Source: Chanos chanos (taxonomy: Eukaryota > Chordata > Actinopteri > Gonorynchiformes > Chanidae). Taken from it: 64,000 bases of DNA. Shown here piece after piece: positions 30,101 to 44,900 of the stretch (positions within the stretch are counted from its first letter, which is position 1; every line of letters starts with the position of its first letter). The notes under the pieces were generated by a model. That model saw only the letters and a list, made by a program, of their open reading frames with translations, had not been told where the DNA came from and did not search any database. The stretch is from positions 13,491,211 through 13,555,210 of the forward strand of contig NC_044495.1 in the NCBI RefSeq assembly GCF_902362185.1. Reading direction: 5' to 3'. Position numbers and translations under genes: made by a program.

Positions 30101-33100
30101 ACAGAGGTAATGCTTTGTTCAAATCTGCAGTGGCTTCCTAGAAGTCAGCAAAAGAACTACTTAAAGTAAATATCACAAAATCAATAAATGTCAAATGATG
30201 AGAGCATTCCAGTGAACTAGTGTACTCTGCTTTTTGCTATGCTGTTCTGTTTTAGAAACTTAAGTATAGAAGAAAAAAACAGACGTTGCCTCAGCATAGT
30301 CATGGACTATCTGGGTTTCTTGGCTCATTATTTCTTGCTCCATTTTCACAATTGCTCGGACTTGTTCAACCGCATCAGAGTCTTCTTGTAGTTTCCTCAT
30401 CAAAATCTCAACCTCCTGCCAATTAACAGTCACAATATTAGTTGCTTTTTTGGGCTGCGACCTGAAATATGCTGAGGTCAGATGTGAGCAATTTACTAGG
30501 ACTCTCATGTCTGAGTGAGCGCTTCATAATCTCTAAATGTTTATATAGAGATTAAATTTTAAAGTTTCATATTTACCTTTGACTTCTGCTCAATTTGAGG
30601 ACCCAGTGCAACAAGTTCATCCTGCATTACTGTAACAAGTGTTGTTGCCTCTGACAGTACAGACAGTCCATTGAGGAAACGTTCCCTATTCATGAAAACA
30701 TCTATCAGACAAGCTAACAAATAACTTACAACTTTGGTCTGCAGCACTGTCATACTATTAATTAATGTAAAACGAATGATTATACATGTATATATAATGT
30801 GAATAATCTACTTACCTAATGTTGCGCAGCTTCGTCCTTTCAGATTGGTACATTTTAGCAAAAGTGTCTATATATTCAATGAAAGAGCTTGGGACAACAT
30901 ATCCGGGTCGTCTCATTTCCTGCCGATACTGGGAGGCCATGTGCGATGCACTTTGATGAATTTCTACACAGCCCTGGGATATATTATTCTGCAAGTTCTA
31001 TGGAGAAAACCAAACCATTAAAACAAATTACACTGAACCAAAAACATTGTCAATTTAGTGTCTCAGAGTGTCTACATTGTTGCAATATCAGTTGATTTCT
31101 CACAAAAATGAAATAAATTTCTGCATTACCTGGCCAAGCAAATCAGTATTTGTGGAGTTGATGTATGTGCTGTTTGCCACCTGCAGTAGAGCCTCTTTAG
31201 ACCATTCACTGTACCAGTCTATGTAACAGCAACTGAGCAGGGCCGGATAGTCCCAGCAGTACTGACGTAGACTTGAGCCTGCAGGGCTTAGAAGTAGCAC
31301 TATGTGCAGTCTCTGACGCACTTGCTGGAAGAGAAGAGTTTTAATATATTACAAATATTTAATACATAAAACATGTAGAGTTCTAAATCTGCTAAAAGAT
31401 ACAGCCATGCAGTTAACTGTGTTACCCAAATGCCCTATCGCACAGTGCCTGCATAAGAACATAGTTAGTAAACAGTAAGTAAGCAGCAAGAAAATCAGAC
31501 ATATGCACAATCACAAATGAAAAACCAAAAAAGAATGTAATGTTTTCCTTAAATGTAATGACAGTACTGCTCAATCAGAGACAGCTTCAGCCAACGTTCA
31601 GATCTATCAATTAGCAAAATCAAATTAAATCAGTGAGTAATGTGTACCTCTATAAAGAAAGAGTACATTTCCTCTTTGTTTCCACTGACACATTCTTCAG
31701 AGGATTTCAGATCAGCAGCAATAACATCAATGTCATCTTTATCAAAAAGACCTGGGACATCGCCATGTTTCAAAAAGCAGCTCAGATCTTCAAGGACTGA
31801 ATCCTTCAAAAAGGGAATATACAATTATTAACGAAATGTAATCCATGAACCTATGGTAACTAAACAATTCAATCTCTTCTGTGGTACTACAGTCAAAATG
31901 TAAGTCCTTAGCTCACACCCCAAACACTTAGACAAACTCAAGAATAAATTAAACTACAGACGTTCACAACATCTGAGTCGGTGACAAGAAGCACAGTGTT
32001 TTTGTGATGGATGCCAGCTTCTTTGAAAACTCTCTTCAGGTCCTCTCTGAATTCAGCATAGCTGGAGTTGCGAGATGGTGAGATCTGGTAAAGGTGGCAG
32101 CCTGAGATTTGGCAGGCTACAGTCACACATTCCAGTTTCCGTGTGCCATCAAAGCCAATCTGAGCAAAGAGAATCAAATATGGGCAAAATAAACAAATAG
32201 CTAATACAGTCTTGCTCATAATAGTCTAGTCCAATATGTGCTCAGTAGTCTTGTAGATTATACTACTGTGCATCAGAAGGCCCTCAACAGAAGATCCGAG
32301 TCAAAACAAATAAAATCGGTTCTATTCTATGCATCTCGCCAAATATTTTAATATGTCCCTAATATTTTATTTCAAGTTACACATGTCAAAAATAAATGTT
32401 TAGATAAAGACACATTATTAGATATTGGATAATTACACATCGTTCTTGCTAATGCAAATTCAAAATTAGGATGATAATTCCCGTCTTTCTCAATCTGCCA
32501 TTGGGATATGTGCAAGAAATACACAAGGACAAAAGGGGATCAGTCCATTAAAGGTTGATGGGAAAATCTGATAAATAGTCTAAATAAAATAGAAGCTCCG
32601 TTACTTCATTCTAGATGGATTTGCAACAGTACGTTAAAATGAGTCAGACATTTAGTGAGCCTTGTGCATCTTCTGTGTTACCAGCAATAGATGAGCTCCC
32701 TGTAATCTGAAGACACGAGCAGCCCGAATGATATGTTCCACAGCTTCTCTGAAGAAGACCATAGGGTACTAGATATTGACAGATAGTGTTATTATAGTCA
32801 TGTGTTGACTTGAGGTGAAAAAATGATTATTCGTGCATGCTCTCCATGATCTCTTCTGGTATCAAGAGAGTTGGTACTTGTGAGATTTGCTGATGCCTTT
32901 TCATTTGTCAAACGCTTCCCTTTTCTATTCTGTTTACTTCTAATACCTTGGAATTTCTTGCATGGGACTCTTCCAAAACAGCCAGTATTTTCTTATAATC
33001 TGGAATGCGTTTGTAAATCCTGGAACCAGCTGCAATGTTCATATCAAGGAAGTCTCCAAATGCAACAGGCTCTTTCATGAGACTCTCTGCAGGCCAAGAG

Positions 33101-36100
33101 ACCTGTTTGATGACAGAAAAATTCCAAAAAACATCACCCTATCAATTTTCACGCAAGATTCATCATTTAGTTTAAGACAAAATCTCAAACCTTGAAGAAA
33201 CTGTGAAGTTCATTTGACAAAATCTGATGAAAGACTTCTCTGTCTTGATCATTAATCAAACGATCATGGAAGACTCTAGAGGCCTCATGAGCAAACAAAT
33301 AGGCCACAGCTTCCTTTGAATTCAGTTCTGACTCATGAGCTTGCATGAGCCCTTGAATAACCTACAAGAGGGACAGGAAATTTTCTCAAGAACAGAACAG
33401 GACCTTCTTTAAGATCACACCATATTTATTTGGATTGTACTCTAAGTTACTATATCTAAGCCTTACCCTGGACAGGTCTCTGAGGTTGAAAGTGTAGTGA
33501 TATTTGGCAGGCGTGGGCAGCATCCTCTGACAAATCTCATTATAAACAGCAATAGAGGCGGACACCAAGGCCTCCCTGCACTTGCACACCTCTTTGGAGA
33601 AATCTTTGAGACCAAAGAATTGTCCCAACTGCACCTAAATAGCGAGAAATCACAAATAATCCTATCCTTTCCAAACTGAAATCATCCAACTGATAGCAAG
33701 TGTGACCAACCGCACACCTTTTTGTTCACAAAGAGCCAGAATTATCATAGTTTGTGCTGTTTTAACCATGTGCAAAACCCAGCATAAATAGCCAAGGATA
33801 AGTTTTTGGTTATGTTCTACATGGTCAACAGTTCTGCATGTTATTGTCATATAGTTACATGCTATTACGCGTAATATGAGTGGAGCTGGCTGACATTACG
33901 CACACTATCCATTTGCATTCATGTCTCCATTAAGTCTTTTATTGTATACTTTTAGTCCTTTACTGAGTCTATGTTTTTTCTTGCCACTAAAATACAGATG
34001 AGTGTGATGGAGTAGCAACATCTCTGCAATGCTGTTAAGGGATTTTCAAAGTTGGTGCAGTAAAATGAGTAGTTAGGAGGTCAGACAAATGTGAAAGAAA
34101 AACACTCGAAAAAGAGGAAGTAACAGACCTATTTACATGTGCAGTTTCAGTAAAACAAACACATGCAAATTCTGTTGACGCTCTCTGCTTATGCTCCAGA
34201 GATGTGAAAACAGATACGTACCTGGAAAATGTGTTGCATAGTGGCACTGGACGGGTGTGGCAGTACTAAAACAGAAAAGTGCCTCAGCAGACGAGCACTG
34301 AGAATCTGTCGACCCCCACCAGGAGGGGCACAGGCAGCACACAGAGTTACATCCTGAATGCTCTTCAGAATTAAAACACACAAACAAAAAACAAAATATT
34401 GTAAATGCCAGCTTTTGTCACTGATAGTAAAGCTGCACAGTAAATAAAGCTCTTACCCTCCAGTTTAGTGTCTTTGGATCATACACTCCCTGAAGCTCTA
34501 TGAACTGGCGAATCAGCTCCATAGGTGGCTGGGATCCATAACTGTCTGTCTTTGGTATATTAATATCATCTAAAAACAACAGAACCTTGAAGAGAAAACA
34601 TAAAAACAAAAAAAAAAAAAAAAAAAATACAGTCAAATTGTGCCAATTCTCTAGAGTGTAGATCCACTCTCCATAGGTTAAGACAATCTTTAGTAATCTC
34701 AATAACTTTATTTAACGTAATGCTCATTAACTTCATGTGTAGGATCTTATGAACCTTTTTGTTTTTGGGTACACCAAGAACATTCTTCCCAGTTTTAGTA
34801 AGATAATTAAGCAGTTGAGCTTGTATATGGCTCGTGCTGGTCCGAGCAGTGCACTGCAGAACTCCTGTCAGGATGCCAGAGGATTCAGAGCTGTGGCCTC
34901 GCCCATGCATTCTGCTCAGCACGCCAAATGGCATATTCCTCAACAAGCCACCTAGCATTATAGAGGGGCAAATATAAAATCTTTCTTGAAGTTTATATAA
35001 GAAGGTTCCAGTTAAAAACAAGTCTTTTACAATTAGTGCCTTACTTAAGCTTGAATCACCACAAGTTGATTTGTCTGTATCAAAATCTATGGCTACATTT
35101 GTGCCAAGCAGGTCCACATCCTCTAACAAGCTGTGCAAAACAGAAATAAGACACATACACAGTTACAAATGCTTTTAAGAGGACATGGTAGAATACCATG
35201 AGAAAACAACTCATTAATGTTGTCACCTGGCTGTCTTCATTTGGTTGTGTAGGAAAACTTGTCCAAGAATACTTCCTGGTTTGACAAGGTCCCCTACATT
35301 TTCATGTAACTTTCGGATCATACTTTGGACAAACAAGGTTTTTCCAACTCCAGATTCTCCTATGGCGAGCAAGTTAGACACACATGAGACTGAAACGGGA
35401 CACAGCTTTTGAAAGAGATCTAGTGACTTCCATGTTTATTTACCAGTGAGAAGGACAGGCTGGTTGTTCAGCAGAAGCAAGCTGATTAAAAATGAGTATC
35501 GAATAGTATCAATACTGCATACAGGATCATGACCAAGTCCTACACCATTTCCCTTGATGACCTCTTGGATCCCTTCCATTTCAAGCAAACAGCATTCAAC
35601 ACATATAACACATATAAATATATATAAAACACATTGAATAATTTTTAGGCTTTTTATGTGTAAATATTTCATGACAACTAATTTCAAGCACTCAGCGCTG
35701 AAGATGTTATTGCATCTGGGGCTGTGGAGTCGTAGTCGGAATCATGGAGTTGGAGTCAGAGTCGGAAGCAAAACCGGGTTACTGGAGTCGGAGTCAGTGG
35801 TACCATAAATTGAGGAGTCGAAGTCGGAGTCGAAGGTTTTGTGTACTGACTCCACAGCCAACTCCACAGCACTGCTTTATAAGTCGGAGTTGGAGTCAGA
35901 GTCGGGAGCAAATTTGGGTTAGTGGAGTCGGAGTTGGCATCGGTGGTACCGTAAATTGAGGAGTCTGAGTCGGAGTCGGAGTCGAAGGTTTTGTGTAGCG
36001 ACTCCACAGCCCTGATAGCATCTCTATCAAAACACACTAAAAACAGATTATTTTATGATTTTTTTTTGCTATTTCAAAAGCCAACCTTTAGAAACGAGAT

Positions 36101-39100
36101 TATCAGGAGAAGGAACCAGCTCATTCCATGGAACAAAGAGCCCTGTCTGTAAATCCACAAAGTAGTTGAAGACCGTCCGATTACTGGGCGGTAGGATGAC
36201 ACCTACAAGATGTGAAAATGTACACATTTTACCAAAGATTAATTCTAAATGTCTTGCTTGAAATAAGGCCGTAAGTGTGAACTACGCAGTGTCATACCAT
36301 ATAGTGGATTTCCCTTGAATAACCTTTGGGTTAGGCTTTTAAATTCTTGAGCAACTTTGACCAGTGGTTCGTTTTTGTTTATGGGGAACAAGGAAGAGTC
36401 GTCACACTCATCAACATGGTTAAAACCTCCTCCAACCGCCCATGTGTAAGCATAAACAAATAATCTTCCAAGCAAAGAGGCAACTTTGTCAGGGTGTTTC
36501 TGCAGGAACCATTTGTGTTCCTCTCTGTGAAAAGATTTCAAAGCTGTTGAGCCAAAAGCCAACACACCAGGTAGTGTTATGTTACCTTACATGAATGAAC
36601 AGGAGATACTGTTACTTGTTGTCAGATGGGTCAGACATCATAGTATCGCTTTTCATAGTGTTCATATTCTTTGGACCATGTGCGGAAACTTTCTTTCCTT
36701 GTGGAGTTTTCTCTCTCTCTTTGTTTACCACTTTAGAGTTCTTTCCTGAAATACCTAGATACAATCAGAAATTGTGCCATATTACGTTATTTACCAGAAA
36801 TAAAGCACTCCATCAAAGTTTACAGGTGATGCTTTGGGTGGAATTCATACCCAAACATCCATTTTTGTGCATGAAGTTGATGAAAGCCCCAAGGATGCTG
36901 CACAAAGTCATGACTACAGACATGTCTGAGATCTGGAAGGCAAGAATTTTGTGGTGCTCTCTCAAAAAGGCCAAGCCTTCCTCTAGAGAGCTGTCAAAGA
37001 GATGCTGGAGGCAGTCTTTACCCTGCTGAGTAAGCTCTTCAGGCAATTGAGAAAGCCAGCGCTGAACATATGGTTTCCAGCCAAGGTCAACAGGATCCTA
37101 GGAGATAAAGTGCTGTATGATTTACTATTAATGAACTTTAAATGGTCTGGTATGACACTGATATGTCATGATGCAGTCATACTCGTAGTGTTCAATACCA
37201 GTATATCAACTATGATTATTGAATTGTGTGATCGTACCATATACACCATGGCACAGCGACTGACTGTAGCTGGAGTTGCATGGCAAAGTGTATCTACTTC
37301 AAATATGAATCTCATCCCAGTAGGAAGACTTATTCTCTCTCCATTCACCAGACATAATGTCCTACTGTCATCCAAGACAGAGTTTAAATTCTCAACCCAC
37401 AGGACATCCACAGGTCCATCCATAATTATCCAGCGCCAGTTCTCAATGGCAAAGTCATCTGGGGAGAAAGACACCGTACCCATGTACACACAAACACCCA
37501 TGTATACATGAACAAACACACACACACACACGCATGCACACAAATACACATATCTCCAAACACCCCAAATGCCAACAGCCACAGAAACACACATTACATT
37601 CTGTGACATAAAAGAATATTACGATTTCTCACTATCCATTTTTAAATAAGAAATCACAACTAATTCACATTCAGTTTTTATTTAATCAAAAGGATACTAT
37701 TTTAATACATTTATTTAATTGCCCCAGTCAATTAAATGATAGTTTTGCAGCTCGTTCTAAATCAAAAACCAGGAAATCATTCTTAATATAACTAAATAAC
37801 TTTCAATACCCCAGCAACTTGCAATAATTGTATTAGTTTTCAATTATAGATTGTTATTATGGTCTTGACATGTAATCAAATAAGTGACCTGTTTTGACAT
37901 GGTAAATATACCTTACATAAAATGGGAATATACTGGAAGAAAATTTCACCTTGATAAACATTTGCGGTACCCTTTTCGTTGACTTCATCTACACGCACTG
38001 CAGAATCCATTACAACATCCTGTAAGATTTTTAAAGTTTTTTTTATGCTTTCTTTTTAAACGTCACAGTATTCTGGATCTATGAAGGGTACTGAGAGTCA
38101 TGTAACACTCGCATTTTGTAAATAATCAATGACTCACTGAAGAGGAAGGGATTGACCCTCTGTTCTCAGTAGTTATTCTCCCCTCCACTTGAAATAACTC
38201 TTTGGTGTACTTCCTGACTGCAAAGGCCAAAAGCCCATCTGACCACTCCAGTGTGTTGGGATCTACTTGTCCGTAAAGTTCACCGAGAGTAACACATTTG
38301 GGGTTTATTGTGAAAGTTTCCACATTCACTGTTCCTGTTTCCTGAGGCATCTACAGCACACATATAACAAAAGCCAAATCATAAACCATCCAGATTCAAT
38401 TGTAGTTTAAGGTCATACACCAACACCAACACTCCAGTATACAAAATACAAAAATTGTTGGAGGAAAACTTCAGCCACCACTATAAAAAGCATATACTGA
38501 AATTAGAAGCATCTCACCTGCATCCATTTTCCTTTCTCTGGTTCACGTATTGTTGGCAGAAGATGAAGAGCATGCTGCAGCATCAGTCTTACAGTTGTCT
38601 TTCCTCCCCCTGTGGGACCCACTAACATAACTCCCACACAGGCCTTCCATGTAATCATAAACATAGAAAACAGTTATGATTACCAATAAAGTATATTAAA
38701 GGCCATGGTTGCACAGTGATCGTGTATTAATGTGGATACATGTAGTATCAGTTCTGGAATTCTGCAATCAAAAACAGTTGATGCTCACTGCATAAAAACA
38801 ATTAATAGAAGAAGCTGCAGGTTAATGATCATAATCTAAACTACACAAGTGGTACTCACCAAAATCTGACTGTAAAGTTGGGTCACTTTCTCTGCTTGAC
38901 TAGGCCACTGCTGTAGTCCAAGAAGAGCTGTAGCCTTCTTAACGGCAGCCTAGGAAAAGCCGTCCAGCTTTGATGAAAGAGCTTAAGAAGATGCCAAGTC
39001 TAGCATCCACACAGAGATTGAACCATTTAAAGAATAAGTCATTTGGGGTCCAGAATGGCACACTCTGTAACACTTTGCATGATGAGTGCATTTGGCTAGC

Positions 39101-41898
39101 TCGAGGAGAATGATTCTCCTTGCGTTTTTTAATCGGTGGTCAGTGACAATCTCGCTCCTGGGTAACTGCAAATATTGTCATGTGCATAGTGCTCTCCTCC
39201 AAATTTGTTACATACACTTTCAGCTCCACTGACGTGACTACCATATGAGGCAGAGATCTGCAAATGTCTGTGGGTAACTGGGCCTCCAAAGTGGAGAGAC
39301 AATGGGTTTAAAAAAGATAACGTAAGCAGTTTTACTAACGAGTTCATAACAATGAATAATCTATAGACAACAGATGATACTTGCAGTGGTAGCAGTAGTA
39401 TCTGTTGATATGATCATTTATCTTAGCTTGATAAAACTTCTGATAATGTAAGAATTTTGTCAGCTGTGTAAAATATTAGATAATAGCTAACCAAAATGTT
39501 TTTCTAAGGAGAACTACGCTTTATTCTACTTATTGCTCATCAAAACAAAAACTGGTGATATGTCCGAACTTCTGTTATTGGGTTCTGTTATTGAGTTTTA
39601 AGAGCAAAACATCTGAAGAATCAATTGAGCTCCACTTTGTGAGGAATCAAAAGTGCAGCAATATATCCAGTATACCTGGAGTTTGAGATGAACTGTTTCA
39701 GGCTTAATGGTGGCAGGGAAAAGATCTTCCATAATACTCTTAAATAAAGGAACATCCTCAGGTACCAGCTTAGGTAAGTTAGAATCCTGTAGAGCCCAAA
39801 TAAGGATGTAGCATTCTTCTTCTGAATTCAGTTCATCCCTTAATAAAATAAGGTAACAGATCAGAAATAAAAGTGTTACAGATATGTATGTTTTACACTT
39901 TCACCTCTGATGACAAGCCCTTTTCAAAACAGTCATTCTGATACTCACAAGATAGCTGCTACTCGCCTCTTTTTACCAGCAAGGACCAAAACTGACTTTA
40001 TGGCCCTCATGCCAAAATCATAATGATCCTAAAAGAATAATAACAAAACTCCAGCAACTGTTTCTGCTTAATTCTTTGCTAAGGTAACCAGGGAAGAAGA
40101 ATCAGCAAAATGACAATACTATTTCAAAACCACATTATACTATCATAATTCTAGCACAACCTGCTGTGATAGTTGTTTGCTAGTGAGCTGGTATAGGTTG
40201 ACAATTTTTCGTGAAAGGGCTTTGGCAGACTTGAAACCCTCTGAAAACAGCATGATTTCAGCAATCAGATCAAAATCCGGCACCATCATGGACACAGGTC
40301 GGAAAAGTGATTTCAGGTTGTCTGGTAAATCCACTCGTCCTTTACAACTAAGGCAAAAAACAAGGTATTGCAACTCAGTTAGGATTTAATAAAATTGAAC
40401 TAAATTCACCAGACATTTATTATTGTGGCTACAATAATTCAACACTGAGGATGGCTTGTCTTCCATGAAATGCCTCCAAAAAGGGGAAGGAAATATTTGC
40501 TTGTTTAATGCAAAGTCTGTATTTGTGTAGTGGAACTTGATTAAAAGTAGGTAATAGTTTCAAAGCTTTGGTTGTTCCAATCTGTTCTTACCCAGGATTC
40601 ATTGTGATGAAGAATCCACAAGATGAGTTCAACCGAATATCTCTTCCCTCAAACATAAACCTGCATAAATGTTGAAGTTTCAATAAGACCAACTTTTAGA
40701 GGGCACAGTGTGAAAATACGTCTCAAGGGAAGATATGAATAAAAATGATTTCAAATCACTAGTAGTTACCTGTCTCTAGCTATGAAAGTGTAATATCAAA
40801 CATACCTCAGACTGTGACTGTGTTTGGCCGCCTTGATTGACTGTAGCTGAGCTGCAGTCACTGACAGCACCTCCACATTTATACAGTTGAACTCATCAAA
40901 GCAGCACCAAGATCCTGACTGGACCATGCCAGAGAACAGCTTTCCCATCATCTGTGAAACCCATACCACAACAAAGCTGCAACAACATCTTTGGTTTTTT
41001 TTCATTATGGATAGTTAATGAATGATCAAATAATACATCCATGTCAAAGAACGGAAAAGGTTACTCTTATACTGATGATCACCTTGTAGTCCAAACTTTG
41101 GGAGCAGTTCAGAACTAAACAAAATTTTCCAAGAGCCTGCAGTGAAGAAAAATGTAAAAGTCAAATATCCTGAGTACCTGCCAACAATTCAGTCCACAAG
41201 CAATGCAGCAGAGCAATCAAACCTTGGCCAGGTCTTTCACACTTTCGGTCTTTCCAGTCCCAGTGGGTCCAGCTGGTGCTCCTCCCAGATGTAAACTTAA
41301 AGCCACGGTGAGGGTGAGCCAGCAGCGGTCAGTGAGGGGAGTTATAACCAGGCGAGGGGAGCACCCCAAATATTCATATCCATACAGAAAGGATGCTTGA
41401 GCATGGGCCACAAAGCACTGGGAAGTACTATCTTGCCATTCATAACGCAGTTGTCTACAAAACATAATCAAGACAGTGAACAATATGGTCACACATTGGT
41501 TTTAATTTCACCATGCAGTCCAAATCCTTCAGTGATTAAAAATAAAATATCTTCTTTGAACAATACAAAAGGTAAATATTTTGTAACATAAAGTAGAATG
41601 AATCGTTAAGCTACAGAAACAAAGAACCTTGTCCACTCAAAATCCTGTATGCTGCCAGCTCTCTGCTTGATAAGATGGCTAAGGACGTCTCTGCAGTGCA
41701 CCAGGATAGTGAGCAGACCCTCTACAGTAGCTTGCTGATGAACAGGCAGAGGTTCAGACACTAATTCAGTCAGTTCCTCCAGATTTTTAATCAACTGCTG
41801 TCTCACTACACTCATCCTCTCCAGCTGTTCCTCACTGCACAGACAGTCCTGGCAGTCCTTGCTAAACATAATCTGGGTCTTTCCAGTGAGAGAAAGAA

Positions 41899-41947
<49 letters not shown>

Positions 41948-44900
41948 TGAATGATTTATTACAAGAGAACATTGATGTAGAGGATATCTAAAACGAGCAT
42001 ATTTCAATGTGCAGTGCAGGGAAATAACTTAATGAAATTTTGTGAGGAAATGAAGGGGGGGATATTATAAAAGGGTCTACTTACAACTGTGAGGACAACC
42101 TGACCAGGATGAGAAAGGACCCACTTCTTGAAATCTCTGGGATTCCATTCTGAGACTGCAAATTTCAAGTGTCTGCAGAGAATAACAAATGTCAAAACAC
42201 TGGGATCAGGGACACACTGGAAATCAAGAGCACTTTATTAAGAAAAAAAAATTCTCTCCTCTCACCTTGCAGATTTATTCATTACAACAAGTAAGACGAC
42301 AAGGTTAAAGTTCCAATAAGATCCATGACCACAATACAAAAAGGCAATAAATGAAGTGAAGGGAAAAAATGATATAATTAAAGCATAAAACTTCACCTTC
42401 TCATGGCATTATACATCGCTGTTTCTACATTTCCCATCCACTGTTCCACTGGTCCGCGAATTTCTATATTGCTGACAAAATCAAAGAAAATATGAAATGC
42501 CACGTAGTCAGGAAAGTCTACAACATTCCAGAAATGACATCTGCGCTGCTTACTTTGGCATGGTTATGATTTCTCCCTCTCCTGACTGAATCTTTACCAC
42601 CATAGGGTAAGGTCTGGCTTGCTCCTCAATATTCAGATGATGTATGTTGCTGAAGCATTTCGCTAGATGAGGCTAAAAGTCATGAAAACCACAGAAAAAC
42701 ATACAGTACTGCAAATTCATGAATTAAACAGTTTGCTCTAGCATCATTTGATATAAAAAATAAGTGGTATTTAACATGCAACTAAACTGTGTGGAAGACT
42801 GTGGGAATGCATTTTTTCTAAAATATTCTTGTAAAAACAATGCTGGTCAGAGACAAATAGTTGCTTATCTAATTTAGAGAACCTTACCTGTATGGCATTG
42901 GGATTTTTACTCTGTGATAGAACATCAAGAAGCTCCTCATTGCTCAGAAAGTAAAATCTGGGGAATACCATCCGCTTTGACTCAAGATAATCCTTTCAAA
43001 ACAGAGGATTAATGTGTAAAATTCATGGAGAAGAGAGGGAGATCCAAAATAGTACAGAACGGAATCAGATTTCATCCGTTTGCAAAGAAAGGTGTTTTTT
43101 AAATAAAAGTGTGCAAAACAGAAACGCAAACCTCGAGGCATTTCTGAATCTTCTCCAAGAGAACATTGTTTGACTGCAGCATCTCTAAGACCCCAGGAAT
43201 AGTGGCAGCCCGCAGGGCGTTGGGCCTGTCCTCAGTCCTCTGCATAAGCTCCTTCCAGGTCTGATCTACCTGGAGGAATAATGTAGTCTCTGCTGGGAGC
43301 TGCCTGTTCAGAAAGTTTATTTGATTTTAAGAGCAAATCCTTCATTGAGAATTTCATATTTTAACAAAGAAGAATCTTTCTTGACTAAACACAGGCTGTT
43401 TTCAATAGCAACATTGTACACAAAACAATCCAAATCAAGATCTACTATAAAGCCGTTCAGTTGACTTGCCTCTGGATGCCCTCAGCTGACAGAATGGGCT
43501 CTAAATAGAGCCACCTCTTCTGGCACATAACCCACTCTTCCATAGTATGAGAAAACTGGTTTAACTTGCGCTCCCACTCATCAACCAGATACTATATTCA
43601 TAGGGGATAAAAAAAAATGTAAATTCACTAAAATAAAATAAATCGTAAGTAATGTATGCTGTCACTATTGCTTACTTAAGCAGCAGGGGGTCTCATTTTA
43701 ATTTCCTGAGTGCTTATTCTTTAGTTAACAATGTGTTAACAAAAGTTCCTGAATTTTAGGAAATTCTAGTTTTAATCCTCTTACATACAGGTCTAATTTC
43801 TAAGGTCAATCAAGATCTGATAAAAACCTTGATAGGCTCAGCATAGCGTGATGATTTGATGCTTAGGATGGTAGTTTGGCTCTCTTCTAACTGTGCCATC
43901 ACTTCATCAGCAGATGCTATTATTTTCACTGTGGATGACTCTGTTTTGTGGGCGATCAGGCGAAAGTCTGTGTTCTTCCACAAATCAATGACTCTGTTCA
44001 GAATACTTTCCACTGTTGCTTCATTAGTAGCCATGGTGGAAATGTCTACAATCAGATTACTACGCTGAAGAATCTGTAATTTATGAGGTAAAACAAACTT
44101 TTATTTTATTTGGTTGATGAACCATGTTTAGGATCACAAGTGAATATTCTTGCCTTATTCAAAACAAATTTCTTTTAATGCCTGAAGGCCTGTTTCCACC
44201 AACAAAGCACTGACTCAATAATGTCTTCTTTCTTTAATGCTCATCATATGTCTGTAATCTAATCTAGAAATGTTTGTGAAAAGGTCCAGTGAACATATCA
44301 TTTCACTACCAATGAAAGGCAAGTTACCTTTAACTCCAAAAGGTTTCCAAGAGTAAAGCTGTCTTCTTTGGTGAAAATCTGCCCTAAATTGCTCTGTATA
44401 TCTTTCCAATGTCGCTTGCGAAGACAGGGGTTACGGAGGGCAACAATAATGGGCAAACAACACTTAAAGTCCATAATGCTTTTCTTCAGATGAGGAACTA
44501 TATCATTTTCAGGTAAACCTGGAAAACACATATTAATTGGTATCCAACTCAACGCAATACGTGATACAATACTAACACATTTGATAACATAACATTCGCA
44601 AAGGATCACTTATCCTCCAAATGTCTAGGAAGTTCCACTTAAATTGAGCAGGTTCTTACACACTAAAGACAAGACATTTATAAACATTATGGTACAACTT
44701 CATGCACCTGTTACAGCAAGGCCAATAAGTAGGTTTTCTTCGGTTGAAAACAGGCTAAATATAACAACAAAACATTCACTTCCAGGTTCAGAGAAATGTT
44801 GGCCTACAACCCTCAATTAATTCACAAGAAGAACATTTTCAGAGAAATGTTTTTTAAAGTTTTATAGCAGTTAGTGAAAACATAGACTGCCCACGGGCAG

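Noticed and set aside
35756-36037. Open frames on both strands rich in Ser, Asp, Arg and Pro-Thr
   Set aside because: They are read from the gagtcgga repeats of the hAT-like element; no family resemblance and no splice context.
37166-37609. Minus-strand frame rich in Cys and Val extending the AAA2 exon
   Set aside because: Only the part with WIIMDGPVD and LNSVL is dynein; the rest is the CA microsatellite and intron read in frame.
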